Positions 24,936 through 33,434 of a stretch of DNA of 64,000 bases are shown piece after piece (positions within the stretch are counted from its first letter, which is position 1; each line of letters opens with the position of its first letter). The notes beneath the pieces were generated by a model, which saw only the letters and a program-made list of their open reading frames with translations, did no database searches and was not told the origin of the DNA. Source of the stretch: Amycolatopsis nalaikhensis (lineage in GTDB: Bacteria; Actinomycetota; Actinomycetes; Mycobacteriales; Pseudonocardiaceae); the NCBI RefSeq assembly GCF_030264295.1, contig NZ_CP127173.1, positions 10,237,501 through 10,301,500 of the forward strand. Reading direction: 5' to 3'. The position numbers were made by a program, and so were the translations under genes.

Positions 24936-25952
24936 GTGACCACTACAGAGATCAGCGCCGGGAGCGACTTCGCCCGGCTGAGCCGCCGCATCTCCGCCGC
25001 CGGGCTGATGGACCGCCGTCCCGGTTACTACGCCGCCCGGATTTCGCTCGTCGGCGGGTTGTTCGCCGCGGGCTGGGTCGCCTTCGCGCTGCTGGGGAAC
25101 TCGTGGTGGCAGCTGGCCGTCGCCGCGTTCATGGCCGTCATGTTCGGCCAGGTCGCCCTGCTGTCGCACGATCTCGCGCACAAGCAGGTGTTCCGGCGGC
25201 GGCGGCCCACCGAAATAGCCGGGATGCTCGCCGGGAACCTCGGCATCGGGATGAGCTACGGCTGGTGGATGGACAAGCACACCCGCCACCACGCCAACCC
25301 GAACCACGAGGAGCTCGACCCCGACGTCGACCCGGACATCCTCGTCTGGTCGAAGGACCAGGCCCGCGCCAGCCGGGGCGTGCCGCGGTTCATCGGGCGG
25401 TACCAGGCATTCCTGTTCTTCCCGCTGCTCACCCTCGAAGGCCTCAACCTGCACTGGTCGGGCATCCGCGCGGTGCGCAAGCCCGGCCTGCGCCGCCGCG
25501 GGCTCGAAGCCGCGCTGCTCGCCGCGCACTTCGTCCTGTACGCGAGTGCCCTGCTCACCGTCCTGAGCCCCGGCATGGCGTTGCTGTTCTTCGCCGTCCA
25601 CCAGGGACTGTGGGGTGTCTACATGGGATCGATCTTCGCGCCCAACCACAAGGGCATGCCGACGCTGACCGGGCGCCCCGAGCTCGACTTCCTCCGCAAG
25701 CAGGTGCTGACCTCCCGCAACGTCCGCGGCGGCGTCGTCACCGACGTCGCCCTCGGCGGCCTCAACTACCAGATCGAGCACCACCTGTTCCCGAGCATGC
25801 CGTCGCCGCACCTGCGGCGGGCGCAGCCGATCGTCCGGGCCTACTGCGCCGAGCTGGGCATCCCGTACGTGGAGACGAGCCTCGTCGAGTCGTACCGGCA
25901 GGCCCTCACCCACCTGCATGAAGCTGGGGCTCCTCTCAGGAACCGTTCGTAG
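24936..25952 (+). CDS. membrane fatty-acid / acyl-CoA desaturase
   Basis: Three histidine boxes are plain: His-Asp-Leu-Ala-His, His-Thr-Arg-His-His and Gln-Ile-Glu-His-His-Leu-Phe-Pro, which bind the di-iron centre of front-end/acyl-lipid desaturases. Four or more hydrophobic helices place it in the membrane. GTG 24936 gives a 338-residue protein; an ATG-like start further upstream (24855) is possible but less likely because it would begin in the repeat border. It introduces a double bond into a fatty acyl chain. The MBL-fold gene follows 10 bases later. Confidence 0.88.
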   Translation: MTTTEISAGSDFARLSRRISAAGLMDRRPGYYAARISLVGGLFAAGWVAFALLGNSWWQLAVAAFMAVMFGQVALLSHDLAHKQVFRRRRPTEIAGMLAGNLGIGMSYGWWMDKHTRHHANPNHEELDPDVDPDILVWSKDQARASRGVPRFIGRYQAFLFFPLLTLEGLNLHWSGIRAVRKPGLRRRGLEAALLAAHFVLYASALLTVLSPGMALLFFAVHQGLWGVYMGSIFAPNHKGMPTLTGRPELDFLRKQVLTSRNVRGGVVTDVALGGLNYQIEHHLFPSMPSPHLRRAQPIVRAYCAELGIPYVETSLVESYRQALTHLHEAGAPLRNRS

Positions 25953-25962
25953 ACTCGGGTCC

Positions 25963-27027
25963 ATGAGAAAGACTGTCGCGGCGCTGCGCGACCTGCCCGC
26001 GGCGTTCGGCGCCAAGGCGGCGGGCGCGCGGGCCGAGCGGGTCCGCCGGTCACCGCAGTTCGACGGCAAGGTGTTCCGCAACGCCGCGCCGCGGCTCCCG
26101 ATGACCGCGGCGTCGATGCGGACGATCTTCCGGGAGATGTTCTTCGGCGAGCACCGCGAGCTGCGCAAGCCCGGCGGCGCGGTGCCGCTGGTGGCCGCGG
26201 CGCCGGTCGAGTCGGCCGACGGCCTGCACCTGACCTGGTACGGCCACGCGTCCGCGCTGGTCGAGCTGGACGGCGCGCGCGTCCTGCTCGACCCGGTGTG
26301 GAGCGACCGCGTCTCCCCCGCCGCGTTCGCCGGCCCCCGGCGGCTGCACGAGCCGCCGGTGCCGCTGTCCGGGCTGGGCCGGATCGACGCGGTCGTCATC
26401 TCGCACGACCACTACGACCACCTGGACCTGGCGACGGTCCGCGCGCTGGTGGCTTCGTCGTCGGCCCCGTTCCTCGTGCCGCTCGGCGTGGGCGCGCACC
26501 TCGAACGCTGGCGCGTCCCGGCCGACCGGATCATCGAGCTGGACTGGCACGAGGAAGCGACGGTCGCGGGCGTCCGGTTCGTGGCGACCCCGGCCCAGCA
26601 CTTCTCCGGCCGCGGCATCACGAACGACGACACGCTGTGGACGTCGTGGGCGCTCCTGGGGCCGGAGCACCGGGTGTTCTACAGCGGTGACACGGGCTAT
26701 TTCGACGGGTTCGCCGCGATCGGGGAAGCACACGGCCCGTTCGACGCGGCCCTGATCCAGATCGGCGCGTACGCCCCGCAGTGGCCGGACATCCACATGA
26801 CGCCGGAGGAGGGCGTCGCGGCGGGGATCGACGTGCGGGCGAAGCTGCTGGTCCCGGTGCACTGGGCGACGTTCCAGCTGGCGATGCACCCGTGGGGCGA
26901 ACCGGCGGACCGGGTGTGGCGCGAAGCCAAGGCGGCGGACCTGCCGATCGCGATCCCCCGCCCGGGCGAGCGCATCGACGCGACGGAGCCCCCGCCGGTG
27001 GACGGCTGGTGGCAGGCCCTCTCGTGA
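25963..27027 (+). CDS. MBL-fold metallo-hydrolase (NAPE-PLD / UlaG-like)
   Basis: The 354-residue protein shows the metallo-beta-lactamase metal motif Ser-His-Asp-His-Tyr-Asp-His-Leu-Asp near residue 147, a later His in Thr-Pro-Ala-Gln-His-Phe-Ser, Tyr-Ser-Gly-Asp-Thr-Gly-Tyr and Pro-Val-His-Trp-Ala. The pattern with Trp-Tyr-Gly-His-Ala and an Ala-Gln-His loop is typical of N-acylphosphatidylethanolamine phospholipase D-like enzymes. A phosphodiesterase acting on a lipid or nucleotide is likely. ATG 25963 is used; ATG 25918 would overlap the desaturase gene. Confidence 0.85.
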   Translation: MRKTVAALRDLPAAFGAKAAGARAERVRRSPQFDGKVFRNAAPRLPMTAASMRTIFREMFFGEHRELRKPGGAVPLVAAAPVESADGLHLTWYGHASALVELDGARVLLDPVWSDRVSPAAFAGPRRLHEPPVPLSGLGRIDAVVISHDHYDHLDLATVRALVASSSAPFLVPLGVGAHLERWRVPADRIIELDWHEEATVAGVRFVATPAQHFSGRGITNDDTLWTSWALLGPEHRVFYSGDTGYFDGFAAIGEAHGPFDAALIQIGAYAPQWPDIHMTPEEGVAAGIDVRAKLLVPVHWATFQLAMHPWGEPADRVWREAKAADLPIAIPRPGERIDATEPPPVDGWWQALS

Positions 27028-27158
27028 CCGGCGGTGCTTGCCGGGGTTCGCTCGCCGAGCGGCGGCCCAACCCGCGGCGGGCGAACCGCACGACCCCGGA
27101 GCGCCCAATGAACCTGGCCCCGCGGGCGGCCGCCCCGCCGACCGACCCTGGAGCGCGC

Positions 27159-27413
27159 GTGAAGCTCAAACTGGACCTGCACGACATCTACAACCGCGGC
27201 GGCGAGATCGACCGGGCGCTCAAGGCGATCATCGACGAAGCCGTCGCCAAGAAGGCGCCGCTCGTCGAGATCATCCCCGGGAAGGGGTCCGGTCAGCTGA
27301 AGAAGCACGTCCTGCGGTTCCTCGAGCGCAAGGACGTCAAGGCGCTCTACCACCGGGTCGAAAAGGACAAGGACAACTTCGGCCGGGTGTTCGTGCACTT
27401 CCGCTGGAAGTGA
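27159..27413 (+). CDS. small Smr-domain protein
   Basis: From GTG 27159 (GGAG six bases upstream) the 84-residue product is just one Smr domain: Leu-Asp-Leu-His-Asp-Ile-Tyr-Asn-Arg-Gly at the start and Ile-Ile-Pro-Gly-Lys-Gly-Ser-Gly-Gln-Leu-Lys in the nuclease loop. Smr domains nick DNA or cut RNA; single-domain forms are poorly understood. A start at ATG 27108 would add 17 residues. It is alone between an MBL gene and a convergent membrane-protein gene. Confidence 0.8.
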   Translation: MKLKLDLHDIYNRGGEIDRALKAIIDEAVAKKAPLVEIIPGKGSGQLKKHVLRFLERKDVKALYHRVEKDKDNFGRVFVHFRWK

Positions 27414-27418
27414 AGTGC

Positions 27419-28018
27419 TCAGAACCGGCTGTCGTGGCGGGCTTCGGCCCAGGCGCGGTCCCAGGCCGCCGAGTGCAGCCTGCCCAGCACCAGCCGGCCG
27501 ATTCCGTACACCCCGGCCAGCGCGCCGGTGATCGCGACCCACAGCAGGATCGCCGCGAAGATGCCGTCCGCCACCGACGTCGACGGGGACAGCGGTTCCG
27601 ACACCAGCTCGCCGTGCTGGTCCAGCCACACCGTCACGTGGGTGCCCGCCGGGCTGCCCGCGTCGGCGAGGACGTCGCCCGTGTGGCGGGCGCCGCGGGC
27701 GTCGAACCAGGCGGCCGGGACCGTCGTCTGGTCGGCGGGCGCGCCCGCGCCGTCGGTGCTGTAGGGCTGGTTGCTCGCCGCGGCGAGGGAGACGGCCGTC
27801 GCCGGGTGGCGGGTCGTGCGCTCCACCTCCGCGCGGGCGGTCTGCGACGCGTACGTGTCCGATCCGAACGCCGCCGCGAACGGCAGGGCCAGGAACGCGC
27901 CGGCGATCATCAGGAGCAGCAAGGCCGCTTCGACGCGGTCACCCGCCCTCGTCAGCGGGTTGCGGCCGGGGTGCAACCGGCGCCGGAACCGGGCGATCCG
28001 TCCGCTGGGCCCACGCAT
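27419..28018 (-). CDS. Rv1733c-like two-helix membrane protein
   Basis: A 199-residue protein from ATG 28018 with two membrane helices (about 31-55 and 148-172) flanking an extracytoplasmic domain of about 90 residues that has Ala-Trp-Phe-Asp-Ala-Arg-Gly and Val-Trp-Leu-Asp-Gln-His-Gly. The C-terminal basic tail with Ala-Ala-Trp-Asp-Arg-Ala-Trp is typical for the Rv1733c family. Function is unknown. A 228-base gap upstream (28019-28246) holds no gene; no known box was recognised there. Confidence 0.7.
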   Translation of the reverse strand: MRGPSGRIARFRRRLHPGRNPLTRAGDRVEAALLLLMIAGAFLALPFAAAFGSDTYASQTARAEVERTTRHPATAVSLAAASNQPYSTDGAGAPADQTTVPAAWFDARGARHTGDVLADAGSPAGTHVTVWLDQHGELVSEPLSPSTSVADGIFAAILLWVAITGALAGVYGIGRLVLGRLHSAAWDRAWAEARHDSRF

Positions 28019-28246
28019 GCGCGACTCACTCCTCCCCGAGAAAACGTCTTCTTGATAACAGTGTGCGCTCGGGGTCTCGACTTTCTCTCGCGAATGGGAT
28101 GCGGCCCACCTGTGAAACCGTGCACAACCACCCGGTCGCGCTAACTGGCCGCGATCGGCGACGACACGGCGTGACCAATCGGCGCGAAGGTTGTGCGGAA
28201 TGCCGGACTTCCCGGCGGATGTACCGCTGAGCGGCAACGACGGTCT

Positions 28247-28786
28247 TCAGAGCCAGTCGTCCGGGCGCGGCCACGGCATCAGCGCGGCCAGCGCGTCCCG
28301 CGCGGGCTCGGTCACCGCGTACCGGCCGCGGTGGAAGAGCAACGGCCGCGCGTCCGACGGCGTCCCCAGCGCCGTGACCCGGCCGATCACGACGTAGTGG
28401 TCCCCGGCCTCGTGCACCGTTTCCAGGGCGCAGTCGATCCACGTCAACGCGCCGTCGAGCAGCGGCGCCCCGGACGGCGCCGGAGTCCAGCCGACGCGGG
28501 CGAACTTGTCCTCGCCGCGGGCGCCGAACACCGCGCTGACCTCCTGCTGGTCCTCGGCCAGCACGTTGACCGCGAACCGGCCGGCCGCGGCCAGCACCGG
28601 CCACGTCCGCGAGGTGCGGGCCGGGCAGAACAGCACCAGCGGCGGGTCCAGCGAAAGAGCGGCGAACGACTGGCAGGCGAACCCGGCGAGCGTGTCGCCG
28701 TCGCGGCCGGTGACCACCGTGACGCCCGTGCAGAAGTGCCCGAGCACGCTGCGGAACTCGGTCTGGTCGACCGCCACCGAGGTCAT
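28247..28786 (-). CDS. hsaB: HsaB, flavin reductase subunit of 3-HSA hydroxylase
   Basis: A 179-residue flavin-reductase-like protein with Gly-Val-Thr-Val-Val-Thr, Gly-Phe-Ala-Cys-Gln-Ser-Phe and Phe-Ala-Val-Asn-Val-Leu, the usual FMN/FAD-binding strands. It supplies reduced flavin to HsaA, which hydroxylates 3-HSA in steroid ring degradation. Identification rests on the motif and on the operon hsaA-hsaD-hsaC-hsaB, the same order as in mycobacteria. ATG 28786 overlaps the hsaC stop by four bases. Confidence 0.9.
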   Translation of the reverse strand: MTSVAVDQTEFRSVLGHFCTGVTVVTGRDGDTLAGFACQSFAALSLDPPLVLFCPARTSRTWPVLAAAGRFAVNVLAEDQQEVSAVFGARGEDKFARVGWTPAPSGAPLLDGALTWIDCALETVHEAGDHYVVIGRVTALGTPSDARPLLFHRGRYAVTEPARDALAALMPWPRPDDWL

Positions 28787-29694
28787 GATCCCGGGGGCCG
28801 CGCGCCGACCGAGAAGTCGTGGCCCCACAGCGAAACCGCGGTGCTCTCGCGGGCGATCCAGTTGTCGTCGTCGACCTGGCGGCCCTCGCAGCCGAACTCG
28901 ACGTCGAAGCCGCCCGGTGTCTTCATGTAGAACGACAGCATCAGGTCGTTGACGTGCCGGCCCAGCGTGGCCGACATCGGCACCTTGCGCCGGATCGCGC
29001 GGTCGAGGCACAGCCCGACGTCGTCGGTGTTCTCCACCTCGACCATCAGGTGCACGATCCCGGACGGCGTCGGCATCGGCAGGAACGCCAGGCTGTGGTG
29101 CCGCGGGTTGCAGCCGAAGAACCGCAGCCACGCGGGCGGGCCGTCGGCCGGGCGGCCGACCAGCTGCGGCGGCAGGCGCATCGAGTCGCGCAGCCGGAAA
29201 CCGAGGACGTCCCGGTAGAACCGCAGCGACGCCTCGTCGTCCTTTGTGGACAAAACGACGTGACCGAGGCCTTGCTCGCCGGTGACGAACTTGTGGCCGT
29301 ACGGGCTGACCACGCGCCGGTGCTGCAGCGCGACGCCGTGGAACACCTCCTGGGTGTTGCCGGACGGGTCGTCGAAGCTGATCAGCTCGTCGACGCGGCG
29401 GTCGGCCAGTTCCTCGGGCGTGCCCTCCTTGTACGGCACCGACGCACTGTCCAAACGGGACCGCAGCTCGTCGAGTTCCCCCGCGTGCGCCACCTCCCAC
29501 CCGGTGACAGCCAGCCGGTCCGCGTCACCCGGGGAGATCACCAGCCGGGCCGGGAAGTCGTCCATACGCAGGTAGAGCGCGTCCGGGTTGGTGCCGCTGC
29601 CTTCGACCATGCCGAGCACCTTGAGCCCGTACTCGCGCCAGGCCGCCATGTCGGTGGCTTCGATGCGGAGGTAGCCCAGTGACCGGATGCCCAT
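28783..29694 (-). CDS. hsaC: HsaC, extradiol catechol dioxygenase of steroid ring A
   Basis: A 303-residue type I extradiol dioxygenase that cleaves 3,4-DHSA between C4 and C5. The iron ligands appear as His145 (Gly-Leu-Gly-His-Val-Val), His215 (Gly-Ile-Val-His-Leu-Met) and Glu266 (Phe-Asp-Val-Glu-Phe-Gly), the numbers known for the tuberculosis enzyme. ATG 29694 shares its A with the hsaD stop (TGATG). A DnaA-box-like TTGTCCACA lies inside the gene on the minus strand (29253-29245). Confidence 0.95.
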   Translation of the reverse strand: MGIRSLGYLRIEATDMAAWREYGLKVLGMVEGSGTNPDALYLRMDDFPARLVISPGDADRLAVTGWEVAHAGELDELRSRLDSASVPYKEGTPEELADRRVDELISFDDPSGNTQEVFHGVALQHRRVVSPYGHKFVTGEQGLGHVVLSTKDDEASLRFYRDVLGFRLRDSMRLPPQLVGRPADGPPAWLRFFGCNPRHHSLAFLPMPTPSGIVHLMVEVENTDDVGLCLDRAIRRKVPMSATLGRHVNDLMLSFYMKTPGGFDVEFGCEGRQVDDDNWIARESTAVSLWGHDFSVGARPPGS

Positions 29695-30536
29695 CAGGAA
29701 CTCCCGAGGAAGTCGAGGGCCAGCCGGTTGAACTCGTCGAACTTCTCCAGCTGGGCCCAGTGCCCGCAGCCGCCGAACACGTGCAGCTGCGCGCGTGGAA
29801 TCGTCTTGAGCGCCACGAGCGCGCCGTCCAGGGGGTTGACGCGGTCCTCGCGGCCCCAGATCAAAAGAACGCGCTGGCGCAGCCGGTGGGCTTCGCGCCA
29901 GAGCATGCCTTCTTCGTAGCTGTCGGGCTGCGCGAACGACATCCCCATCGCCCGCATGGCCGCCAGCGACTCCGGCGTGTTGGCCGCGGCCAAGCGGTCG
30001 TCGATCAGCTCGTCGGTGATCAGGGACTGGTCGTGGACCATGATCCGCAGGAACGCTTCCATCCGCTCCCGGCTGGGCTGAGCCGCGAACCGCCCGAGGT
30101 TCTTGACGCCTTCGGTGGGGTCGGGCGCGAACAGGTTGACGCTCAGCCCGCCCGGCCCCATCAGCACCAGCCGCCCGGCGCGCTTGCCGTGGTTCAACGC
30201 CAGCCGGACCGCGGCCCCGCCGCCCAGCGAGTTGCCGACGAAGTGGGCGCGTTCGATCCCCAAGGCGTCCATCAGCCCGACGACGGCGTCCGCGCTGTGC
30301 CGGAAGTACTGCGGGTGCTCGGTCGGTTTGTCCGACCGCCCGAACCCGGGCTGGTCGACGGCGATCGTCCGGTAGTGCTTGGCGAACTCCGGCAGGTTGC
30401 GGCCGAAGTTGCTCCACGCCGACGCGCCGGGCCCGCCGCCGTGCAGCAGGATCACCGTCTCGGCGTGTTCCGCGCCGGCCTCGTGGTAGTGCAGCTTCAG
30501 CGAGCCCGCCTGGACGTACTTGCCTTCCGGGGCCAT
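29694..30536 (-). CDS. hsaD: HsaD, 4,5-9,10-DSHA meta-cleavage product hydrolase
   Basis: A 280-residue alpha/beta hydrolase of the C-C bond hydrolase group. Ser103 (Gly-Asn-Ser-Leu-Gly-Gly), Asp231 (Gly-Arg-Glu-Asp-Arg-Val-Asn-Pro) and His259 (Gly-Cys-Gly-His-Trp) form the triad, and His-Gly-Gly-Gly-Pro-Gly-Ala makes the oxyanion hole. It splits the ring-opened steroid into HIP-type propanoate and HHD. Coupled with hsaA and hsaC by TGATG overlaps. Confidence 0.95.
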   Translation of the reverse strand: MAPEGKYVQAGSLKLHYHEAGAEHAETVILLHGGGPGASAWSNFGRNLPEFAKHYRTIAVDQPGFGRSDKPTEHPQYFRHSADAVVGLMDALGIERAHFVGNSLGGGAAVRLALNHGKRAGRLVLMGPGGLSVNLFAPDPTEGVKNLGRFAAQPSRERMEAFLRIMVHDQSLITDELIDDRLAAANTPESLAAMRAMGMSFAQPDSYEEGMLWREAHRLRQRVLLIWGREDRVNPLDGALVALKTIPRAQLHVFGGCGHWAQLEKFDEFNRLALDFLGSS

Positions 30537-31699
30537 CAGTACATCGCGTTCTCGACGGGGAGCCCGAAGGCGCCGGTGCCGAACATGACGTACGCGCGCT
30601 CGGCGTCGTTGGCCGCGTGGACGCGGCCCGCGTGCGCGTCGCGCCAGAAGCGCTGGATCGGCGTGCCGCGCTGGATCGCGCGGCCGCCGGAGTTCTCGAA
30701 GAGCCGGTCGATCGCCGCGATCGCGCGCTCGGTGCCGCGCACCTGGTCGCGCCGGACGCGCAGCCGGAGGTCGCTGGGCAGCCGTTCCTCGCGCTTGGCG
30801 AGTTCGTACAGCTCGTCGATGTTGCGGGTCAGCTGCAGCCAGGCGGCGTCGATCTCACTGGCCGCTTCGGCGATCCGCACCTTGGCGAACGGGTCCTCTT
30901 TGGACTGTTCACCGGCGTACGCGGCCCGCACGCGCTTGCGCTGGTGCTCGACGTGCGCGTCGTAGGCGCCCTGGGCCATGCCGATGATCGGCGCGGTGAT
31001 CGTGGACGGGTGCACCGAGCCGTACGGCAGCCGGTACAGCGGACCGGGGTTGACGGCCTGGCCCGGCACCTTGCACTTCGACGTCGCGATGAAGCTCAGC
31101 GCCCGGTGCTGCGGGATGAAGACGTCCTCGACGACGATGTCGTTCGACCCGGTGCCGCGCAGGCCCACGGTGTCCCAGACGTCCACGATGGTGTAGTCGG
31201 CGATGGGCAGCAGGTAGGTGCAGAAGTCGACCGGCTTGCCGCCGGAGAACGCGGGTCCCCCGAGCAGCACCCACGTGCAGTGGTCGCAGCCCGAGGAGAA
31301 GCTCCAGCGGCCCGACAGCCGGTAGCCGCCGTCGACGACCTCGGCCTTGCCCATCGGGGCGTACGACGACGAGATCCGCACGTCCTCGTCCTCACCCCAG
31401 ACCTCCTGCTGCGCCTGGGCGTCGAACAGCGCCACGTGCCACGGGTGGACGCCGAGGATGGAGGCGACCCAGCCGGTGGACCCGCACGCGCTCGCGATCA
31501 GCTTGACCGCGGTGTAGAAGCTCACCGGGTCGGTTTCGAGCCCGCCGAAGGGCTTCGGCTGCAGCATCTTGAAGAACCCGGTCTCCTGCAGGGCCTTCAC
31601 GGACTCCTCGGGGACACTCCGGGCGTCCTCGGTGTCCTGGGCCCGTTCCCGCAGGACCGGCAGGAGGTCCCGGACCCCGGCGATCACCTGCTCGCTCAT
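30536..31699 (-). CDS. hsaA: HsaA, flavin-dependent 3-HSA monooxygenase
   Basis: The 387-residue protein has the acyl-CoA dehydrogenase-like fold of two-component flavin hydroxylases: Ser-Thr-Gly-Trp-Val-Ala near 75, Gly-Arg-Trp-Ser-Phe-Ser-Ser-Gly-Cys-Asp-His near 130, and Gly-Leu-Arg-Gly-Thr-Gly-Ser-Asn-Asp near 180. It inserts one oxygen at C4 of 3-HSA using reduced flavin from HsaB. It is the first gene of hsaADCB and has a KstR-like operator 35 bases upstream (31734-31747). Confidence 0.93.
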   Translation of the reverse strand: MSEQVIAGVRDLLPVLRERAQDTEDARSVPEESVKALQETGFFKMLQPKPFGGLETDPVSFYTAVKLIASACGSTGWVASILGVHPWHVALFDAQAQQEVWGEDEDVRISSSYAPMGKAEVVDGGYRLSGRWSFSSGCDHCTWVLLGGPAFSGGKPVDFCTYLLPIADYTIVDVWDTVGLRGTGSNDIVVEDVFIPQHRALSFIATSKCKVPGQAVNPGPLYRLPYGSVHPSTITAPIIGMAQGAYDAHVEHQRKRVRAAYAGEQSKEDPFAKVRIAEAASEIDAAWLQLTRNIDELYELAKREERLPSDLRLRVRRDQVRGTERAIAAIDRLFENSGGRAIQRGTPIQRFWRDAHAGRVHAANDAERAYVMFGTGAFGLPVENAMY

Positions 31700-31732
31700 G
31701 CGCAGTTCCTCTCTCGCGTCACTGCCGCAAGA

Positions 31733-33334
31733 CTAGAACACGTTCTCGTTTTTGTCGAGAACGCCCTGCGCCAGGGCACTGTTGATCCCTGCCCTGCGGC
31801 CGGAAAACACGCAGTCGGCCAGGGACAACCCGCTCACGTACGACCTGGAACAGATTCCCACCGCGGTGCGCCCGGCGGCGTACAGCCCGGGAATGGACTC
31901 CCCCGCCGTGCTCCGCACCGCGCCGGTGTCCTCGTCGACGACCAGGCCGCCGAGGGTGAGCATCGGCGTCGGGTAACCGAGGTTGGGCCGCACCGAGATG
32001 TCGATGAGCGAGTACGGCGGGGTTTCCAGCCGTCGCCGGAACTCGTCGGGCTTGCCGACGGGGTCCTCGTCGCCGTGGTAGGCCTCGACGCTCGCGCGCA
32101 GCCCCTCGGCGTCGATCCCGGCCTTGCGCGCCACCTCGTCCAGCGTCGACCCGACGACGCGGCCGCGGCGCAGCAGGTACCGCAGCTGAAGCCACTGGAA
32201 CCACTGGCTTTGCGCCCACCCGTCGCGCCGCGCCTGCGCGACGATCGGCGCGTCGACGAGCAGCCAGCCCTTGCTCCCGTGCTCCTCGATGAGCTTTTCG
32301 CCGACGGCGGCGCCGTAGCGGGACTCGTCGATGACGCGCCGCCCCTCGACGTCGACGATGATCCCGCCGAGGAACGCGCTCGGCGGCGTCACGAACCGCC
32401 ACGCCGAGATCCGGCCCAGTTCGCCGGTCGCCGCCCCGGCTTCGACGCCCATCCGGATGCCCGAGCCGTTGTCGGCCGACGTGCCCAGCGCGAGCCCGCC
32501 GCGGTACTTCGGCGCGTGCTCGCGCACCATCTCCCGGTCCGCGATGAACCCGCCCGCGGTGAGCACGACCCCGCGCCGGGCGGAAATCCGCAGCTCACGG
32601 CCGTGCGCGCGTTCGAACCGCTCGACCCGCCGGTGCAGCGACTTGCGCAGCGAGGGCACGTAGATGCCGGGCTTGGCCGCGTACCGCGCGAACCGCCGAT
32701 GCCGGGCCACCACCCACGCGGGCGCGTCGCGCAGCGTGTCGGCGACGAGCCCGGTGACGCGGCCGTCGTCGTCGCGGACCAGGCTCCGCGCGGTGGTCTG
32801 GGTCAGCACCCGGATGCCGCGCTCGCGCACGGCCGCCTTGAGCCGCGTCATCAGGAGCTTCCCCGACGTGCCAGGTCCCTTGACGCGGTGGCCGCGCGGG
32901 GCGGGCTTCGCCGCGTCGCGGAAGCCGCCGGCCGCTTCGCTGCCGGAGTAGTAGAGGTAGTGGCGGTCGCTCGGGTACGACGTCTTGTGCGGGCAGAGGC
33001 TGCCTTCGAACGGCACGCCGTTGCCCTCCAGCCAGGTGATCATCTCGCGGCTGCCCTCGCAGAACCGCCGCAGCGTCTGTGCCGAGACGACGTCCCCGGT
33101 CTCGAGGCGCAGGTAGGCGTACATCGCGTCGACGGAGTCGTCGACGCCCGCGTCGAGCTGCTGGGCGGTGCCGCCGCCCGCGTAGACCACGCCCCCGCTG
33201 ACCGCGCTGGCGCCACCGCCGTCGAACCGCTCGACGATGACGACGTCGGCGCCCGCGTCGGCCGCTTCGAGGGCGGCGCAGGCGCCCGCCGCCCCGAACC
33301 CCACGATGACCACGTCCGCGACGAGTTCGTCCAT
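31733..33334 (-). CDS. FAD-dependent 3-ketosteroid dehydrogenase, probably Delta4-(5alpha) type
   Basis: A 533-residue flavoprotein of the fumarate reductase/KSTD family: FAD motif Val-Gly-Phe-Gly-Ala-Ala-Gly-Ala near 11-18, Val-Ile-Val-Glu-Arg-Phe at 32-37 and Pro-Gly-Leu-Tyr-Ala-Ala-Gly-Arg near 482-489. It lacks the Tyr-Ala-Gly-Pro-Gly of Delta1-dehydrogenases and has Ser-Tyr499-Val-Ser501-Gly instead. Tyr-x-Ser matches the residues I recall as catalytic in the Rhodococcus Delta4-(5alpha)-dehydrogenase, with Tyr340 as a possible third residue. It would oxidise 5alpha-3-ketosteroids to 4-enes. It is upstream of hsaA in the same direction and has its own operator (33352-33365). A more general FAD dehydrogenase role is possible. 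Confidence 0.75.
   Translation of the reverse strand: MDELVADVVIVGFGAAGACAALEAADAGADVVIVERFDGGGASAVSGGVVYAGGGTAQQLDAGVDDSVDAMYAYLRLETGDVVSAQTLRRFCEGSREMITWLEGNGVPFEGSLCPHKTSYPSDRHYLYYSGSEAAGGFRDAAKPAPRGHRVKGPGTSGKLLMTRLKAAVRERGIRVLTQTTARSLVRDDDGRVTGLVADTLRDAPAWVVARHRRFARYAAKPGIYVPSLRKSLHRRVERFERAHGRELRISARRGVVLTAGGFIADREMVREHAPKYRGGLALGTSADNGSGIRMGVEAGAATGELGRISAWRFVTPPSAFLGGIIVDVEGRRVIDESRYGAAVGEKLIEEHGSKGWLLVDAPIVAQARRDGWAQSQWFQWLQLRYLLRRGRVVGSTLDEVARKAGIDAEGLRASVEAYHGDEDPVGKPDEFRRRLETPPYSLIDISVRPNLGYPTPMLTLGGLVVDEDTGAVRSTAGESIPGLYAAGRTAVGICSRSYVSGLSLADCVFSGRRAGINSALAQGVLDKNENVF
31734..31747. promoter_or_regulatory. KstR operator-like site before hsaA
   Basis: TAGAACACGTTCTC fits TnnAACnnGTTnnA at 9 of the fixed positions except the last (C for A). 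It overlaps the stop codon of the upstream FAD dehydrogenase gene and lies 35 bases before the hsaA start. Confidence 0.75.
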
Positions 33335-33351
33335 GGTCGTTACCCTAGAAC

Positions 33352-33365
33352 TGAAACACGTTCTC
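33352..33365. promoter_or_regulatory. KstR operator-like site before the FAD steroid dehydrogenase gene
   Basis: TGAAACACGTTCTC, matching TnnAACnnGTTnnA except the last base, lies 18 bases upstream of the start codon at 33334 on the minus strand. Confidence 0.7.
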
Positions 33366-33409
33366 GTCTATGGTGACCGAAAGCGGCTCTCAACTGGATA
33401 CTCGTTACA

Positions 33410-33423
33410 TGGAACACGTTACA
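33410..33423. promoter_or_regulatory. KstR operator before kstD operon
   Basis: TGGAACACGTTACA is a full match to TnnAACnnGTTnnA. It ends 12 bases before the kstD start, so a bound repressor would cover the promoter or the leader. The site at 33352-33365 faces the divergent gene 45 bases away. Confidence 0.85.
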
Positions 33424-33434
33424 GGTGAGGTGAG

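Noticed and set aside
25918..25962. ATG 25918 as start of the MBL-fold gene
   Set aside because: It would overlap the desaturase gene by 35 bases and add residues unlike the family; ATG 25963 fits better.
28019..28246. Search for a gene or regulatory box before the Rv1733c-like gene
   Set aside because: No convincing small gene, DosR-type box or terminator could be supported in this stretch.
30617..33376. 919-residue plus-strand open frame across hsaA and the steroid dehydrogenase
   Set aside because: Antisense shadow of two well-supported minus-strand genes; composition is His/Arg/Gly-rich without motifs. The same holds for the long frames opposite the UvrA-like gene (22186-24729) and icmF (58636-61998).
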